NCBI GenBank assembly: GCA_964649095.1
Contig: CAZYPH010000045.1
Coordinates: forward strand, 1 to 15,907
Reading direction: 5' to 3'
DNA length: 15,907 nt
Source: CAZYPH01 sp964649095
GTDB taxonomy: Bacteria; Bdellovibrionota; UBA1018; UBA923
Positions 14,280-15,907 of this stretch are shown here, piece by piece. Under the pieces are notes generated by a model. It was not told the DNA's origin. It made no database searches and saw nothing but the letters and a program-made list of their open reading frames with translations. Made by a program: the position numbers and the translations under genes. Numbering within the stretch: the first letter of the stretch is position 1; the number at the start of each line of letters is the position of its first letter.

Positions 14280-15907
14280 ATGGCACAAACTGCGCAAAAA
14301 AATACAGCATCGGTTCACAAGTTAGAGCCTGAGAACCAGAACGGCATCGACAAAACAACCGCCAGTTTTATTCGCTCGTTATGCACCGGCCAAATTGAAG
14401 AAGATATTTTATTGCCCTATCCAAAAATTAAAGACCACGAGCGAGATGTATTAAAAGGCATTTCAGATTCTTTGGAAAGTTGGTTGGGCAGCAAGGGCCC
14501 TGAGTTTAGAAAGTGGGACCGTGCAGGCGAGTTTCCCCCAGAGTTTATCGAAGAGATGAAACAGTTCGGGTTATTTAGTCTGATCATTCCTGAAGACCAT
14601 GGTGGTATGGGGTTGGGCTCGGCAGCGTATTCGCGTGCTCTGCAAGAAGTAGCTAAATACGATGGGTCTGTGGCGGTAACAATCGGGGCCCATTCATCGA
14701 TTGGAATGCGGGCGCTGCACTTATTTGGAAATCCTGAGCAAAAGGCGAAATGGTATCCCGAATTGGCGTCGGGCGCTGCTATTGCGGCGTTTTGTTTGAC
14801 GGAGCCTGGTGCGGGCTCGGATGCCGCATCCATTGCAACGACAGCAAAAGAAGATGGTGATGCCTGGGTAATTAACGGTAATAAACTGTGGATCACTAAT
14901 GGCGGCATCGCAAAATTCTTTACGGTATTTGCTAAAACTGGACCAAGTGGTGATCGCGGAAAGATGACTGCATTTATTGTAACTTCGGACATGCCTGGCA
15001 TTAGCATCGGGCCGCATGAAGATAAAATGGGCTTACGCGCAAGCTCTACCACAACCGTGCATTTCGATAACGTGCGAGTACCAAAAGAAAATATTTTAGG
15101 TGAAGTAGGTGATGGTTTTAAAATCGCCATGAAAGTGCTGAACAACGGCCGTACCGGTTTAGGCGGTGGTTGTATTGGTGGCATGAAGCGTTTGATTCAA
15201 GAGTCTACTAAACAAGCTAAAGAGCGGGTGCAGTTCGGAAAGCCCATTGCTGAGTTCGGTTTGGTTAAACAGAAAATCGGCCACATGTTGGTAGAATGTT
15301 ACGCTTCGGAATCGGTTGTAAACTTAGTTGCTGGCCTTATGGATCAAGGCTACGAAGACTACGCGGTAGAAGCCGCCATTAGTAAAGTTTTCGCGTCGGA
15401 GTGCATGTGGCGTACTGCAGATGAGGCTTTACAGATTGCCGCGGGTAACGGCTTTATGTGTGAGTTTCCATACGAACGTATCATGCGTGATTGCCGTATT
15501 AATCGCATATTTGAAGGTACCAACGATATCTTACGTTTGTTCATCGCCTTGACGGCAATGAAAGACGTCGGTGATAACTTGCGAGAAGTGCGTGATAGCG
15601 TAAAAGGCATTTTCAACGACCCGATTAAGGGCTTCGGCGTACTTTCAGAATATGCTTTAAAACAAGTGAGCAATCGTGCTGGTTTACGCGGCGAAAAAAC
15701 CCATTTTACAAAAATTAACGACGCCATTCGTGAACAGGCTGATACGTTTGAAGAAATGACTCGAGATTTAGCGGGTGCGGCTGATCGTATTTTGCGTAAA
15801 CACGGAAAAAACATTATTGGTAAGCAGTTTGCGACGAAACGTTTGGCCGACATCATGATTGATCTATTTGCATTGGCGTGTGTACTGAGTCGTGTGAATC
15901 AGTCGAT
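14280..15907 (+). CDS. Acyl-CoA dehydrogenase, very-long-chain type (3' end beyond window)
   Basis: 542 codons are visible and the frame is open at the right edge. It catalyses FAD-dependent alpha,beta-dehydrogenation of acyl-CoA, the first step of beta-oxidation. Family signatures are TEPGAGSD (174-181), WITNGG (204-209), the acyl-CoA/FAD segment with KMGLRASSTTTVHFDNVRVP, QFGKPIAEFGLVKQKI, and RINRIFEGTNDI, where Glu412 is the expected catalytic base, as in mitochondrial VLCAD/ACAD9. The region after about residue 420 is the start of the extra C-terminal helical domain that separates VLCAD-type enzymes from the roughly 380-residue short and medium forms. The ATG has a very strong CCGGAGGAG 6 nt upstream. 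It probably has its own regulated promoter, given the dyad in the gap before it. Confidence 0.93.
   Translation, partial: MAQTAQKNTASVHKLEPENQNGIDKTTASFIRSLCTGQIEEDILLPYPKIKDHERDVLKGISDSLESWLGSKGPEFRKWDRAGEFPPEFIEEMKQFGLFSLIIPEDHGGMGLGSAAYSRALQEVAKYDGSVAVTIGAHSSIGMRALHLFGNPEQKAKWYPELASGAAIAAFCLTEPGAGSDAASIATTAKEDGDAWVINGNKLWITNGGIAKFFTVFAKTGPSGDRGKMTAFIVTSDMPGISIGPHEDKMGLRASSTTTVHFDNVRVPKENILGEVGDGFKIAMKVLNNGRTGLGGGCIGGMKRLIQESTKQAKERVQFGKPIAEFGLVKQKIGHMLVECYASESVVNLVAGLMDQGYEDYAVEAAISKVFASECMWRTADEALQIAAGNGFMCEFPYERIMRDCRINRIFEGTNDILRLFIALTAMKDVGDNLREVRDSVKGIFNDPIKGFGVLSEYALKQVSNRAGLRGEKTHFTKINDAIREQADTFEEMTRDLAGAADRILRKHGKNIIGKQFATKRLADIMIDLFALACVLSRVNQS

Noticed and set aside
14417..15184. 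Long minus-strand open frame (255 codons) inside the acyl-CoA dehydrogenase gene
   Set aside because: It is antisense to a fully conserved enzyme, has no family features and is Pro/Ser-rich as expected of a shadow frame.
1..15907. CRISPR arrays, tRNA/rRNA genes, insertion sequences, phage genes
   Set aside because: No regularly spaced repeat series, no cloverleaf or rRNA-like sequence, and no transposase or integrase motif was recognised.

Overview
The window is about 15.9 kb of dense bacterial chromosome, with moderate GC and short intergenic gaps. Genes run in both orientations; most are on the minus strand. No rRNA, tRNA, CRISPR array, insertion sequence or phage gene was recognised. The gene set is CGFS glutaredoxin with BolA, frataxin, a homodimer-type pyruvate dehydrogenase E1, a very-long-chain-type acyl-CoA dehydrogenase, an S41 peptidase lipoprotein and a polytopic hybrid histidine kinase. 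This fits a Gram-negative aerobe of proteobacterial or Bdellovibrionota/Oligoflexia type. That placement is inferred from family flavour only and is modestly supported. A run of 10 Ns at 7927-7936 shows this is a draft assembly.

Left part (1-3142): a secreted purple-acid-phosphatase-like metallophosphoesterase runs off the left edge. A strong terminator separates it from a minus-strand set of GT2 glycosyltransferase, bolA and grxD. Frataxin (cyaY) diverges from the glycosyltransferase across 65 bp. Grx4, BolA and CyaY all belong to iron-sulfur cluster assembly or trafficking, so this is a small Fe-S neighbourhood with a membrane glycosyltransferase inserted in it.

Middle (3079-8523): a hybrid histidine kinase with about ten membrane segments and a C-terminal receiver overlaps the end of cyaY tail to tail by 64 bp. 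It lies just downstream of a DTW-domain tRNA-modification gene. A second strong terminator follows, then an S41 peptidase lipoprotein gene that is split by an in-frame TAA exactly where the catalytic serine codon should be. Its upstream region carries four copies of the octamer TGTAAAAA and a separate long hairpin.

Right part (8524-15907): aceE-like pyruvate dehydrogenase E1 lies behind a YdjM-type membrane metal-dependent hydrolase, both on the minus strand. Divergent from these are an MFS exporter and an acyl-CoA dehydrogenase that is cut by the right edge and preceded by a 28-bp dyad. Together, PDH E1 and acyl-CoA dehydrogenase point to acetyl-CoA production from pyruvate and from fatty acids.

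I did not find a convincing wholly new multi-gene system. The most notable items are the stop codon at the S41 nucleophile, the back-to-back promoters between the glycosyltransferase and cyaY that predict nearly leaderless mRNAs, the cyaY/kinase antisense overlap and the TGTAAAAA cluster.
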